From contig NZ_KB904769.1 in the NCBI RefSeq assembly GCF_000380185.1, positions 114,002-178,001 on the forward strand: a stretch of DNA of 64,000 nt, written 5' to 3'. Position numbers and translations under genes: made by a program. Below, in pieces: positions 1 to 7,904 of the stretch. The DNA is from Thiofilum flexile DSM 14609 (GTDB lineage: Bacteria; Pseudomonadota; Gammaproteobacteria; Thiotrichales; Thiotrichaceae). The stretch's first letter is position 1, and every line of letters starts with the position of its first letter. Under the pieces are notes generated by a model, which worked only from the letters and a program-made list of their open reading frames with translations, was not told the DNA's origin and ran no database searches.

Positions 1-206
1 TGATTGACATAGGTGCTATTGGTGCTTCCTAAATCTTCTAGTAAATATTTAGACGCTCGTAGGCTAATCCGAGCATGTTGATTGCTAACGGTTTTATCAC
101 CTAAGACTAAGTCACAGCTAGGGTGACGCCCTATGGTATAGGAGTCTTGTTGTAAGTTAACACGTTTAATAATTTGATTATTGGTTCTAATAACGAGTTG
201 GGGCAT
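1..206 (-). CDS. FHA-domain protein (N-terminal part; runs off the left edge)
   Basis: The minus-strand frame opens with ATG at 206 and stays open to base 1, giving about 68 residues. The translation carries the core of a forkhead-associated (phosphothreonine-binding) domain: GRHPSCDLVL near residue 29, then VSNQHARI, then the LEDLGSTNSTYVN strand. These are the conserved Gly-Arg, Ser..His and Asn positions that bind phosphothreonine. The FHA domain sits at the very N terminus, so whatever it regulates would lie beyond the window. The gene follows the lytic transglycosylase on the same strand with an 11-bp gap, so the two are probably co-transcribed. The full length and C-terminal domain cannot be seen. 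Confidence 0.8.
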   Translation of the reverse strand, partial: MPQLVIRTNNQIIKRVNLQQDSYTIGRHPSCDLVLGDKTVSNQHARISLRASKYLLEDLGSTNSTYVN

Positions 207-217
207 GATTTTTTCTC

Positions 218-1255
218 TTAACGATTCATCACCAAGCGCCCGCTATAAACAGGCGGCAGGGCTTGGATAATGGTGGCTAAAGCAGCGGCTTGTTGGCGCG
301 GCAAAATAATACGGTTGGAAAACTCTGGTGTAACGACACCATAGCGAAAATAGGGATTTAGATAGGTCAACGTATGAGCAGGTAAGCCGGCTTGCAGCGC
401 TGCTTGGCGTAAATCAATCGGTTTATTAATGCGCATTTGAGCCAGTATAGGTGCATCAGGGACATGAGGGAGACGAATACCATAACGCTCAGGGTGGCTA
501 ATAATTTCCTTAAAAGCCAAGAGGCGTGGTACATACTGCGCGGTTTCTTTGGGCAAGCTGAGTTTCCAATAGCTTAAACGCTGCCCAGAGCGCTGCAAAG
601 GCCATAAGGCGGAGCGCACCCGATTAGGCCCTGCATTATAAGCGGCGAGTGCCAGCATCCAGTCCCCATTAAATTGTTGATTTAGTTCTTGTAAGTAATT
701 TAATGCGGCTCCAGTAGCGGCAAAAGAGTCTAGACGTCCATCATAGAATTGATTACGAATTAGTCCGTAAGAATGCCCGGTCTTAGGCATAAATTGCCAT
801 AAGCCGGCAGCACCCGCGTGAGAGGCTGCATCAGCAGTAAAGCCACTTTCCACCAAAGGGAGTAAGGCTATTTCTGCGGGCATGCCACGTCGCTCTACCT
901 CTTCAATAACAATATGGAGGTAACGGCTAGCATTGAGGGCTAAAGCCTGAATACGCTGCGGGTTAGCGGTATATTGACGAATAAAGTATTGTACACTAGG
1001 GTTAATAGTATGATCACCTAGTTGGTAACTACGCCCAATACGTTGCCAAATCGAGGAGGATTGATAATAAGCCTCAGCGGGTGTGTTTCTGGCAGTATAG
1101 GGATTAAAATTGGCTTTTTGGACAAAAACAGCGGGTGCCCTATTAGGGGCATAGCCCTGTGCTAGTTCATAGGCAAAACTGTTAGTGCTAGTCCCCAGGC
1201 TAACCACAACGGAGGTGAGAGCGCGAATTAGCAAAGCATTAAAACGTGCAGGCAT
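218..1255 (-). CDS. mltD: Lytic murein transglycosylase, MltD-like (GH23 SLT domain)
   Basis: This is a periplasmic enzyme expected to cleave the MurNAc-GlcNAc bond and leave 1,6-anhydro ends. The SLT fold is clear: the catalytic Glu lies in LPLVESGF, followed by AGAAGLWQFMP and later LALAAYNAGPNRV, the family 1 signature. The start at 1255 is preferred over an upstream ATG at 1321 because a GGGGA ribosome site lies 7 nt before it and it places a signal peptide (MPARFNALLIRALTSVVVSL, cleavage after SFA) at the N terminus. At 345 residues it is shorter than E. coli MltD, and no clear LysM repeat is visible at the C terminus. In E. coli mltD lies beside gloB-yafS-rnhA-dnaQ, and the last three genes are divergent neighbours here. 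Confidence 0.85.
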   Translation of the reverse strand: MPARFNALLIRALTSVVVSLGTSTNSFAYELAQGYAPNRAPAVFVQKANFNPYTARNTPAEAYYQSSSIWQRIGRSYQLGDHTINPSVQYFIRQYTANPQRIQALALNASRYLHIVIEEVERRGMPAEIALLPLVESGFTADAASHAGAAGLWQFMPKTGHSYGLIRNQFYDGRLDSFAATGAALNYLQELNQQFNGDWMLALAAYNAGPNRVRSALWPLQRSGQRLSYWKLSLPKETAQYVPRLLAFKEIISHPERYGIRLPHVPDAPILAQMRINKPIDLRQAALQAGLPAHTLTYLNPYFRYGVVTPEFSNRIILPRQQAAALATIIQALPPVYSGRLVMNR

Positions 1256-1495
1256 ATAATTATCCCCATTATTATTATGGTTATCAGGATGACAGAATAA
1301 TTGCAGCTTGAAAGTACTCATTCATAGAGGAGTAAAGATGCGCTGACCGTTAACTCCTGTTATGCTCTAGCAGGTTTCAAGTGATACCTTTGAATAACCG
1401 ATATTATATTGAGCCACGCTTAACTAATAAGCACGGGTAGGCTAATTAGTTGTTAGTATTGGGTTGTGTGCCTGACTATAATCGCTACTAGATTG

Positions 1496-2278
1496 ATGAA
1501 CAAGCAAAAGCCATTACATGATTTTCAGCCCATAAATGCAGCAACGACGGTACTACAAGGCTGGTATGAATCCCATCGTGGGCAAGCAACATTACAACAG
1601 CTAAATATCCCCATACGACGTATGACGGCGGATATTTTTGGCTATTATGCGTTGGAAATGGGGCTATTAGCGCCCCATCAAACCTTTTTGACAGAGTCCC
1701 GCATTAGTCACCATATTCGTTTAGGGTCGGCGGGGGTGGCCTCACCCTTTATTGATTTGAGTAGCCATTGGACTGCCTTGCCTTTTGAGTTTGGCACTAT
1801 AGATTTAGTGCTCAGCACCCATAGCTTAGAATTGGTAGCAGACCCTACTTTAGTGTTGAATGAAATCGAGCGGGTCTTAATGCCAGAAGGGCATTGTATT
1901 TTGATCGGTTTTAATCCCTATAGTGCTTTGGGGATGCAACAATGGTTAAGTAATAGCCCCTCTAAGCTCAACTTTCCCTCTCCATGGCAAGTCAGTCAGT
2001 GGTTACAAGCCTTGGGATTTGAGGTGCTAGAAACGAAATTATTGAGCTATCGCCCGAATTGGGGGGGGATGCGCTTTTGGCACTATACGCGTTGGTGGGA
2101 ACGTGCCTGCCAAAAAGCTCGCCTACCCTTTAGTCATTTATATATTATCCACGCCCGCAAAAAGGTCACCCCGTTGATTCCGCTGGGAGCTAAGCGTAAA
2201 TGGTGGCGCTCTTCGGTCTTGCGCCCGGTGGGTAGTATTGCTGTTAAACAAACCACCTCGAATAAGAGTCTATTATGA
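1496..2278 (+). CDS. Class I SAM-dependent methyltransferase, YafS-like
   Basis: The protein (about 260 aa) has a degenerate Rossmann methyltransferase core: the segment [20 protein letters not shown] corresponds to the acidic loop and the Methyltransf_11 'D-V-hydrophobic' strand, and [17 protein letters not shown] is the typical strand-5 region. The substrate is unknown. Its place directly before rnhA-dnaQ matches E. coli yafS. It ends in an ATGA overlap with rnhA, which implies translational coupling. The start is uncertain: ATG at 1496 was chosen, but a GTG at 1466 is in frame, and neither has a convincing Shine-Dalgarno sequence. The C terminus is rich in Arg, Lys and Trp. Confidence 0.8.
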   Translation: MNKQKPLHDFQPINAATTVLQGWYESHRGQATLQQLNIPIRRMTADIFGYYALEMGLLAPHQTFLTESRISHHIRLGSAGVASPFIDLSSHWTALPFEFGTIDLVLSTHSLELVADPTLVLNEIERVLMPEGHCILIGFNPYSALGMQQWLSNSPSKLNFPSPWQVSQWLQALGFEVLETKLLSYRPNWGGMRFWHYTRWWERACQKARLPFSHLYIIHARKKVTPLIPLGAKRKWWRSSVLRPVGSIAVKQTTSNKSLL

Positions 2279-2724
2279 CCCAAACTATGCACTCAGTCGT
2301 GTACGCTTTTACCGATGGAGCCTGTCGGGGCAATCCGGGCAAAGGGGGCTGGGGAGTCTTATTACGTTTTGGTGAGCATGAAAAAGAGCTTAAAGGCTAT
2401 CAAGCCGAAGCGACGAATAATCAAATGGAATTAATGGCAGCGATTCAAGCTTTAGAGGCATTAAAACGTCCTTGCCAAGTGATTTTGACCACGGATTCGC
2501 AATATGTACGCCAAGGGATCACCGAATGGATTAGCGGCTGGAAACGTAAAGGCTGGCGTAATGCTAAAGGTGAAGCGGTGAAAAATAAAGAACTATGGCA
2601 ACGCCTAGAACAAGCAACTTTAAGCCATGAAATTGATTGGCGTTGGGTTAAAGGTCATAGCGGTCATGCCGAAAATGAGCGTGTAGACCAACTCGCCAAC
2701 CAAGCTATTGAGGAAGGAATTTAA
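2275..2724 (+). CDS. rnhA: Ribonuclease HI
   Basis: RNase HI degrades the RNA strand of RNA-DNA hybrids, removing Okazaki primers and R-loops. All catalytic residues are visible: D14 ([11 protein letters not shown]), E52 (NNQMELMA), D74 (TTDSQYV), H128 (KGHSGH) and D138 (ERVDQLA). The basic handle region ([21 protein letters not shown]) is present, as in the E. coli enzyme. At 149 aa it is of standard length. It overlaps the methyltransferase by 4 bp and ends 1 bp before the dnaQ ATG, so it is part of a three-gene operon. Confidence 0.97.
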   Translation: MTQTMHSVVYAFTDGACRGNPGKGGWGVLLRFGEHEKELKGYQAEATNNQMELMAAIQALEALKRPCQVILTTDSQYVRQGITEWISGWKRKGWRNAKGEAVKNKELWQRLEQATLSHEIDWRWVKGHSGHAENERVDQLANQAIEEGI

Positions 2725-2725
2725 G

Positions 2726-3430
2726 ATGCGCCAATTAATACTCGATACCGAAACCACCGGCTTAGATCCGCAACAAGGCCATCGCCTGATTGAAATTGGT
2801 TGCATTGAATTAATAGATCGCCAAGTGACCGGGCGTAATTTTCACTATTACCTACAACCAGATCGTGAAATTGATGCCGAAGCCGTGCAGGTTCATGGTA
2901 TTACCAATGATTTCTTACAAGATAAACCCCGCTTTAATGAGATTGTGGCAGAGCTAGCGGAGTATGTACGTGGAGCGGAGTTGATTATTCACAATGCACC
3001 CTTTGATGTGGGGTTTATTGAGAATGAATTACGGCTAGTGGAATTCCCTACTCAGCGTTTAACCGATATTTGTACCATTACCGATACCTTAGTGATGGCA
3101 CGTAATCGCTTCCCCGGACAACGTAATAGCTTGGATGCTTTGTGTAAGCGTTATGAAATTGATAACTCTAATCGTCAGTTTCACGGTGCCTTACTAGATG
3201 CGCGGATTTTAGCGGATGTTTATTTAGCCATGACGGGTGGGCAGGTGAGTATGGTATTAGAAACCACCTTGGACTCGTGGGGCGGGGGCGCTAGTGCGGG
3301 TAAAGGTTTGAGCCATTTAGACTTAAGCCAATTACGAGTGATTAGAGCGAATGTAGATGAAATGGCAGCACACGAAGAACGCTTAGCGGCTATTACTAAA
3401 GCAGCAGGCAAGTGCGTGTGGGGCGTTTGA
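2726..3430 (+). CDS. dnaQ: DNA polymerase III epsilon subunit (3'-5' proofreading exonuclease)
   Basis: Epsilon proofreads within the replicative polymerase core. The DEDDh exonuclease motifs are complete: Exo I DTETTGLD (residues 7-14), Exo II NAPFDVGFIENEL, and Exo III FHGALLDARILADVYLAM with the catalytic His and Asp. At 234 aa it is close to the family norm, and a C-terminal tail follows a Gly-rich linker, as expected for binding to the alpha subunit. ATG at 2726 is chosen because AGGAAGG lies 8 nt upstream; an in-frame TTG at 2708 lies inside rnhA and has no such site. It follows rnhA directly. Confidence 0.96.
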   Translation: MRQLILDTETTGLDPQQGHRLIEIGCIELIDRQVTGRNFHYYLQPDREIDAEAVQVHGITNDFLQDKPRFNEIVAELAEYVRGAELIIHNAPFDVGFIENELRLVEFPTQRLTDICTITDTLVMARNRFPGQRNSLDALCKRYEIDNSNRQFHGALLDARILADVYLAMTGGQVSMVLETTLDSWGGGASAGKGLSHLDLSQLRVIRANVDEMAAHEERLAAITKAAGKCVWGV

Positions 3431-3478
3431 CTAGTGCTGTAATCTAGTTACATTTATATCCGGAGTTAAAGAAAAATT

Positions 3479-4264
3479 ATGATTTTTAGACAATTATTTG
3501 AGCCGGACTCCTCAACTTATACTTACCTGTTAGCCTGTGAGCGCACAGGGGAATGTGTATTGATTGATCCGGTGATTGATACAGTGGAACGTGATCTAGG
3601 GGTATTACAAGCACTAGGTCTCACACTCACTTATACATTAGAAACCCATATTCATGCTGATCATCTCACCGGAGCACGCAAGTTACGCGCCTATACAGGT
3701 AGCAAAATTGCAGTGCCAGCCATGGATCAATTAGCTTGTGCTGATATTGGAGTGGAGGAGGGTGTACCGTTTCGGGTCGGGGATATTGAACTAGCTCCAC
3801 TCTTCACCCCCGGTCACACTGGGACACACCATGCCTACCTGCTCAACAAGGGTATGCAGCCGGTATTGTTTACGGGTGATGCGCTGCTGATTGAAGCTTG
3901 TGGGCGTACCGATTTCCAGTCCGGTGATCCGGCGGCTTTGTACCAGAGTATTCACAATAAGTTTTTCAAACTAGTGGATGAAACCCTAGTCTATCCAGCA
4001 CATGATTATGAAGGGCGGCAGATTACCACTATAGGGCAGGAAAAAAACCGTAATCCGCGTCTGGGGCAGGGCAAGTCTTTAGCTGAGTTTGTGCAGATTA
4101 TGAACGAGATGAAATTACCCTATCCGCGCAAAATTGATTTTGCGGTGCCCGGTAATCAGGCTTGTGGACAGTGCCCAGAGAATGTGCCCGAACAATATCG
4201 TGGCCCTTGCGACATCACCGCATTACCTATTGAATTACAGCGCATAGTTGGCGATCAGGGATAA
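3479..4264 (+). CDS. Persulfide dioxygenase-like metallo-beta-lactamase-fold enzyme (ETHE1/SDO family)
   Basis: The protein (261 aa) has the glyoxalase II-type metal signature THIHADHLTGA, then GHTGTHHAYLL, FTGDALLIEACGRTDFQSGDP and YPAHDYEGR. The GRTDFQ-G-D segment is typical of ETHE1-type sulfur dioxygenases rather than hydroxyacylglutathione hydrolases. These iron enzymes oxidise glutathione persulfide to sulfite. The C terminus adds a Cys-containing tail (GNQACGQCPE and GPCDIT) that the core family does not need; its role is unknown. Such an enzyme fits a sulfur oxidiser. It lies 48 bp after dnaQ, on the far side of the block from the position that gloB, another MBL-fold enzyme, has in E. 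coli. Confidence 0.82.
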   Translation: MIFRQLFEPDSSTYTYLLACERTGECVLIDPVIDTVERDLGVLQALGLTLTYTLETHIHADHLTGARKLRAYTGSKIAVPAMDQLACADIGVEEGVPFRVGDIELAPLFTPGHTGTHHAYLLNKGMQPVLFTGDALLIEACGRTDFQSGDPAALYQSIHNKFFKLVDETLVYPAHDYEGRQITTIGQEKNRNPRLGQGKSLAEFVQIMNEMKLPYPRKIDFAVPGNQACGQCPENVPEQYRGPCDITALPIELQRIVGDQG

Positions 4265-4384
4265 GGCTTAAGCAAGGTGGGTAATCTTCTCGGAATCCGT
4301 CAAGTATTGTAGGTGATCTAACAGCCGGGCAGCGAAAGTGTGTAATAATCTTTGCCTATCACCTAACGAACAAGGAGCGGGTTA

Positions 4385-5401
4385 ATGAATATTGGAATGA
4401 TCGGGCTAGGACGCATGGGGGCGAATATGACCCGTCGCCTAACACGTGCAGGCCATACCTGTGTGGTCTATGACCGCGATGCGGCAGCGGTTGCTGCATT
4501 GGTTGAAGAAAAGGCTCTAGGTGCTGATTCATTACGTAATCTCGTGGAGCAGCTAGAGGCACCTAGAGCGTTATGGCTCATGCTACCAGTAGCGATTACC
4601 GACCGAGTACTCGAAGAGTTGACTCCCTTATTGAGTGCTGGGGATGTGATCATTGATGGCGGTAATTCCCATTATCATGATGATATTCATCGCGCTCAAA
4701 ACTTGCAGAAGCATGGTTTGCACTACCTAGATGTAGGTGTCAGCGGTGGGGTTTGGGGCTTGAGTCGTGGTTATTGCCTCATGATCGGTGGAGAGGCTAA
4801 AGTGGTTGAGCGTCTAGAGCCTATCTTTGCTGCTCTAGCACCGGGGGTAGAGCTGGCTGCTCGTACACCGGGTCGGGATGGAGCCGTTTCCAGTGCCGAG
4901 CAGGGTTATTTACACTGTGGTCAGCATGGAGCGGGACATTTTGTGAAAATGGTACATAACGGAATTGAATATGGCTTGATGGCGGCTTTTGCTGAGGGAT
5001 TCAATATCCTACATGGCGCTAATATAGGCAGTCAGGATCATGCCGCCGATGCCGAAACCACACCTATGCGCCATCCAGAATACTATCAATATGATTTTAA
5101 TCTGCGTGATATTGCTGAGGTTTGGCGGCGCGGTTCTGTCGTGGGTTCTTGGCTACTGGATCTCACAGCAGCAGCATTACAACAAAGCCCCAAGCTCGAA
5201 GATTTTGCTGGGCGAGTTTCTGATTCTGGAGAAGGACGTTGGACGGTGCAGGCTGCGGTGGATGAGGGCGTGCCTGTTCCGGTGATTAGTGCGGCGCTAT
5301 TTGATCGCTTTAACTCGCGTGGTGAGAGTGAGTTTGCCTATAAGGTGCTGTCTGCTATGCGTCATGGTTTTGGTGGTCACTTTGAAAAGCCTAAGCAGTA
5401 A
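4385..5401 (+). CDS. gnd: 6-phosphogluconate dehydrogenase, short (GndA/YqeC-type) form
   Basis: This enzyme would decarboxylate 6-phosphogluconate to ribulose 5-phosphate. The N-terminal Rossmann motif is GLGRMGANM. DVGVSGGVWGLSRGYCLMIGG matches the substrate-binding SGG loop, and HFVKMVHNGIEYGLM contains the catalytic Lys and His-Asn. At 338 aa it belongs to the short class, which is usually NAD-preferring; the cofactor choice here is inferred. A strong AAGGAGCGGG precedes the ATG. It appears to be a single-gene unit closed by the hairpin at 5430. Confidence 0.88.
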   Translation: MNIGMIGLGRMGANMTRRLTRAGHTCVVYDRDAAAVAALVEEKALGADSLRNLVEQLEAPRALWLMLPVAITDRVLEELTPLLSAGDVIIDGGNSHYHDDIHRAQNLQKHGLHYLDVGVSGGVWGLSRGYCLMIGGEAKVVERLEPIFAALAPGVELAARTPGRDGAVSSAEQGYLHCGQHGAGHFVKMVHNGIEYGLMAAFAEGFNILHGANIGSQDHAADAETTPMRHPEYYQYDFNLRDIAEVWRRGSVVGSWLLDLTAAALQQSPKLEDFAGRVSDSGEGRWTVQAAVDEGVPVPVISAALFDRFNSRGESEFAYKVLSAMRHGFGGHFEKPKQ

Positions 5402-5429
5402 GCAGACCCCGTAGTAACCGATAAAACTG

Positions 5430-5463
5430 AGGACTGCTGTGGCAGGACAGTCCTTCGTTTTTA
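5430..5463 (+). terminator. Rho-independent terminator after gnd
   Basis: AGGACTG (5430-5436) pairs with CAGTCCT (5448-5454) across an 11-nt loop, and TCGTTTTTT follows. It lies 28 bp after the gnd stop codon. Confidence 0.75.
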
Positions 5464-5501
5464 ACTTTACTCCCGTATTGGATTGGCGTATAAAGCCCAC
5501 A

Positions 5502-5615
5502 CGGTCGGCAGAACCGAGGCGTCGCTGATCCCGTAAGGGAAGCTAAACCTGCCTGTAATTCGAATAGTCATTGTATTTATTGTTTCTATTCGGTGCAAAG
5601 TCGTAAGACAGCGAC
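5502..5615 (+). promoter_or_regulatory. Candidate structured leader upstream of the DUF2087 gene
   Basis: Several nested pairings are visible before the gene at 5649. CGGT/ACCG forms a small hairpin (5502-5516). GTCGCTG (5521-5527) can pair with CAGCGAC (5609-5615). Inside this outer helix lie TCCC-GTAA-GGGA (5529-5540, a GNRA-type tetraloop) and CGAATAG/CTATTCG (5561-5567 with 5586-5592). The layout resembles a three-way junction. I do not recognise it as a known riboswitch class. Function is inferred only from the potential structure. Confidence 0.35.
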
Positions 5616-5648
5616 CATCGACGCGGTGATGCGCCGTGAGGAAATAAT

Positions 5649-6251
5649 ATGTCAAAAGAAACCATTCCCTTATATGTGGACGATGTGTCTGCATTCGCTC
5701 GTTCATTAGCTAAACAGCTAGAAAAAACCACAGAACTACCTTCTCATCTAAGCCTAATGAATATGCTGGCGCGTGCCGGTGGCTACACTAATTATCAGCA
5801 CTTGCGTACTCAGAAGGCGGTGATGCCTAAGCTAGAAAGCCAATCTGAGCCGGAAAATAGGGAAGATACAGCTCTGATAAGTCTCCCATTCGTAGAATCC
5901 CCCCATACGGCTAAGACAGAGGCCATCAATTTACCCTTAGTAGAAAAGACTCTACGTCAATTTGATACCGAGGGAAAACTGACTTGGTGGCATGCTAAGC
6001 GCTCAGTACAGGACTTAAGTATCTGGGCGTTGTGGGCACAATTACCAGCAGGTATGGCGATGCACGAGCGCGAGATCAGTGAGCGCCTTAATCATTTGCA
6101 CCGCTTTGAAGATGCAGCGCTATTGCGCCGTCGGTTGGTAGGATTAGGACTCTTCACACGTAATGAGGATGGGTCGAATTATCGACGAGTAGAACTAAAG
6201 CCAACGGCGGACGGATTGGCATTAATTCGCCGCCTTAAGGTAGCTTCTTAG
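5649..6251 (+). CDS. DUF2087 domain-containing protein
   Basis: The protein (200 aa) has two parts. Residues 1-60 contain MLARAGGYTNYQHLRTQ, a short segment seen at the N terminus of other DUF2087 and glyoxalase-superfamily-associated proteins. Residues 95-200 match DUF2087: a predicted winged-helix-like block with MHEREISERLN, FEDAALLRRRLVGLGLFTR and an ending in DGSNYRRVE. Nucleic-acid binding is often proposed for this domain but is not shown here. GAGG 8 nt before the ATG supports the start. The long upstream region may form a structured leader. No membrane segment or signal peptide is present. Confidence 0.75.
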   Translation: MSKETIPLYVDDVSAFARSLAKQLEKTTELPSHLSLMNMLARAGGYTNYQHLRTQKAVMPKLESQSEPENREDTALISLPFVESPHTAKTEAINLPLVEKTLRQFDTEGKLTWWHAKRSVQDLSIWALWAQLPAGMAMHEREISERLNHLHRFEDAALLRRRLVGLGLFTRNEDGSNYRRVELKPTADGLALIRRLKVAS

Positions 6252-6391
6252 TAAAAGTGGTGGGTTGCTGAAACCAGTAACCTGCTACCTCAAGCTGGCT
6301 TAGACGGACAATTGCCTCGCTCTAAAAAAACCGCTAAGGTTAGCACCGTTTTGTTTTACCCAGTCAGTAACATAATGGAGTGCTATCAAGC

Positions 6392-7015
6392 ATGAGCAAT
6401 TTTATGGAAGCAATGGCGTTTCGCCATGCCTGTAAAAAATTTGATCCCAGCAAAAAAATTCCTGCGGAACAATTCACGCAAATTTTAGAATTTGGACGTA
6501 AGTCACCATCTTCTTTTGGGCTAGAACATTGGAAGTTTTTAGTCATACAAACACCAGAGTTGCGTGAGCAATTAAAAGCCGCTTGCTGGGGGCAGGCACA
6601 GATTAGTGATAGTAGTCATGTGGTCGTGATTTTGGCAAAAACTAAAGAGGTAGAGCCAGATCAAGCCTATGCCATTCATTCGATTAAACGCCGTGGCCTA
6701 CCAGAGGAAATGGTTAAGGCCTATATGCAGCGTTATGCGGGTTACCTAGAGAGTGAAGTGTACCCCATTACCAGTATCTATGCGTGGAGCTCTAAACAGT
6801 GCTATCTCGCGTTGGCAAATATGATGACGGGGGCGGCTTCTTTAGGTATTGATTCTTGCCCCATGGAAGGCTTTAGCAAAAAAGCGGTAGAAGAGGTGCT
6901 GAATATTGATACTAGCTTGTATCAAGTAGCCGTTGTAGTCGCGTTTGGTTATCGTGCAGGAGCCGCTTCTGAGCAGATGCGTCTACCCTTAGATGCCGTA
7001 GTTGAGTACCGTTAA
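6392..7015 (+). CDS. NAD(P)H-dependent nitroreductase-family oxidoreductase
   Basis: This is an FMN-binding nitroreductase-fold protein (NfsB/YdjA type, 207 aa). The family's N-terminal phosphate-binding pattern is seen in AFRHACKKFDP. GRKSPSSFGLEHWKFLVI corresponds to the usual S-P-S-x-x-n-x-q-P-W segment, and a late SLGIDSCPMEGF matches the G-x-x-[ST]-x-P-[ML] FMN loop. The physiological substrate cannot be told. ATG 6392 was chosen because GGAG lies 11 nt upstream and the extra N-terminal residues from a GTG at 6380 add nothing to the domain. It is probably monocistronic, with a hairpin following at 7047. Confidence 0.85.
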   Translation: MSNFMEAMAFRHACKKFDPSKKIPAEQFTQILEFGRKSPSSFGLEHWKFLVIQTPELREQLKAACWGQAQISDSSHVVVILAKTKEVEPDQAYAIHSIKRRGLPEEMVKAYMQRYAGYLESEVYPITSIYAWSSKQCYLALANMMTGAASLGIDSCPMEGFSKKAVEEVLNIDTSLYQVAVVVAFGYRAGAASEQMRLPLDAVVEYR

Positions 7016-7046
7016 TAAACCTTTCCTTTCCTACTCAAAGTAGCTA

Positions 7047-7080
7047 CAAGGCGGTGAATTTCAGCCGCCTTGTGTTCGAT
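7047..7080 (+). terminator. Hairpin terminator after the nitroreductase gene
   Basis: CAAGGCGG (7047-7054) pairs perfectly with CCGCCTTG (7065-7072), followed by TGTTCG. The T-tract is weak, so termination strength is uncertain. The rest of the gap to 7298 is AT-rich, and I see nothing else definite in it. Confidence 0.55.
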
Positions 7081-7298
7081 AGATAATGCCGCCCTCTTAG
7101 TCTACGAGAGCCTTTAGGGTTTCTTTGAAAAACTAGTGGAGATAAATAAATTAAGATTATAGTTGGCATTAATAAAAACATTAGGTTATATTTTAATTAA
7201 CTAATCATTGTATACTGATACACAAGATGAGTAGTATTCTGTTCGCTAAACCTGATTATAAATACACCTTGCAACACTAACTTTTAGGAGTCTGTACG

Positions 7299-7904
7299 TT
7301 GAAATTTGGTAAGAGTGGTGTTCTGGGGCTTCTAACCTTGTTGCTGCTTATCGGTCTTGGGATTTTTTTTAGTAAAAATTACTTTAGGCTATTTAGTGAC
7401 GACCCCATGATTGTGATCACGAATCAGGTCGGTGATACCGCTAATATGGGGAGGGCGTCTCCTAAACTGAATGAGCAGGGTATGTTATTGGAGGTACTAG
7501 GGAGTAAGGATAGTGGTTGCCCGCCGGATACGGTGTTAAACGAACAACAATTGCTAAATTTGCCACAACAGACCTTTAAGACTAGTCATACTTGGAGTAA
7601 GGAACCGCAAACCTTTTCAGGACCATTGTTAGAAGATGTGCTCAAATACGTTTGTCCAGACAAAAAATTTATCAAGCTACACCTTCGCGCTCTGGATGGC
7701 TATGCTATTGATCTTAATTTTCCAGCTGTACAAAAATACCGCCCTATTGTGGCACTAACCGTGAACGGCGAAGGGATGAAAATCAGAGACAAGGGACATT
7801 TATGGGTTATGGCTCCACTTGATGATTTTAATATTCCTGAACGTAGTTTAGATGAATTGCTAATATGGCAGCTAAATCAGATTTCCGTGAACTTAACCGA
7901 GTAA
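7299..7904 (+). CDS. Membrane-anchored molybdopterin-binding-fold protein (no cofactor Cys recognised)
   Basis: The protein (201 aa) starts with one N-terminal transmembrane or signal-anchor segment (GVLGLLTLLLLIGLGIFF). The rest resembles the small oxidoreductase 'molybdopterin-binding-like' domain: an L-x-x-LPQ-x-TF region, then T-x-T-W-type residues (KTSHTWSKEPQTFSG), PLLEDVLKYV and LRALDGYAIDLN. Proteins of this kind often precede signalling proteins and may act as periplasmic sensors without catalysis; that is inference. The start is TTG at 7299, supported by TAGGAG 8 nt upstream. Its 3' end overlaps the following diguanylate cyclase by 40 bp, so the two are surely one transcription unit. 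Confidence 0.7.
   Translation: MKFGKSGVLGLLTLLLLIGLGIFFSKNYFRLFSDDPMIVITNQVGDTANMGRASPKLNEQGMLLEVLGSKDSGCPPDTVLNEQQLLNLPQQTFKTSHTWSKEPQTFSGPLLEDVLKYVCPDKKFIKLHLRALDGYAIDLNFPAVQKYRPIVALTVNGEGMKIRDKGHLWVMAPLDDFNIPERSLDELLIWQLNQISVNLTE

Noticed and set aside
5040-5285. Plus-strand 81-codon frame inside gnd
   Set aside because: It is an out-of-frame shadow of the conserved 6-phosphogluconate dehydrogenase sequence.
6263-6282. GGTTGCTG/CAGTAACC hairpin after the DUF2087 gene as a terminator
   Set aside because: The stem has a G-U pair and no T-tract follows; support is too weak to list as a feature.
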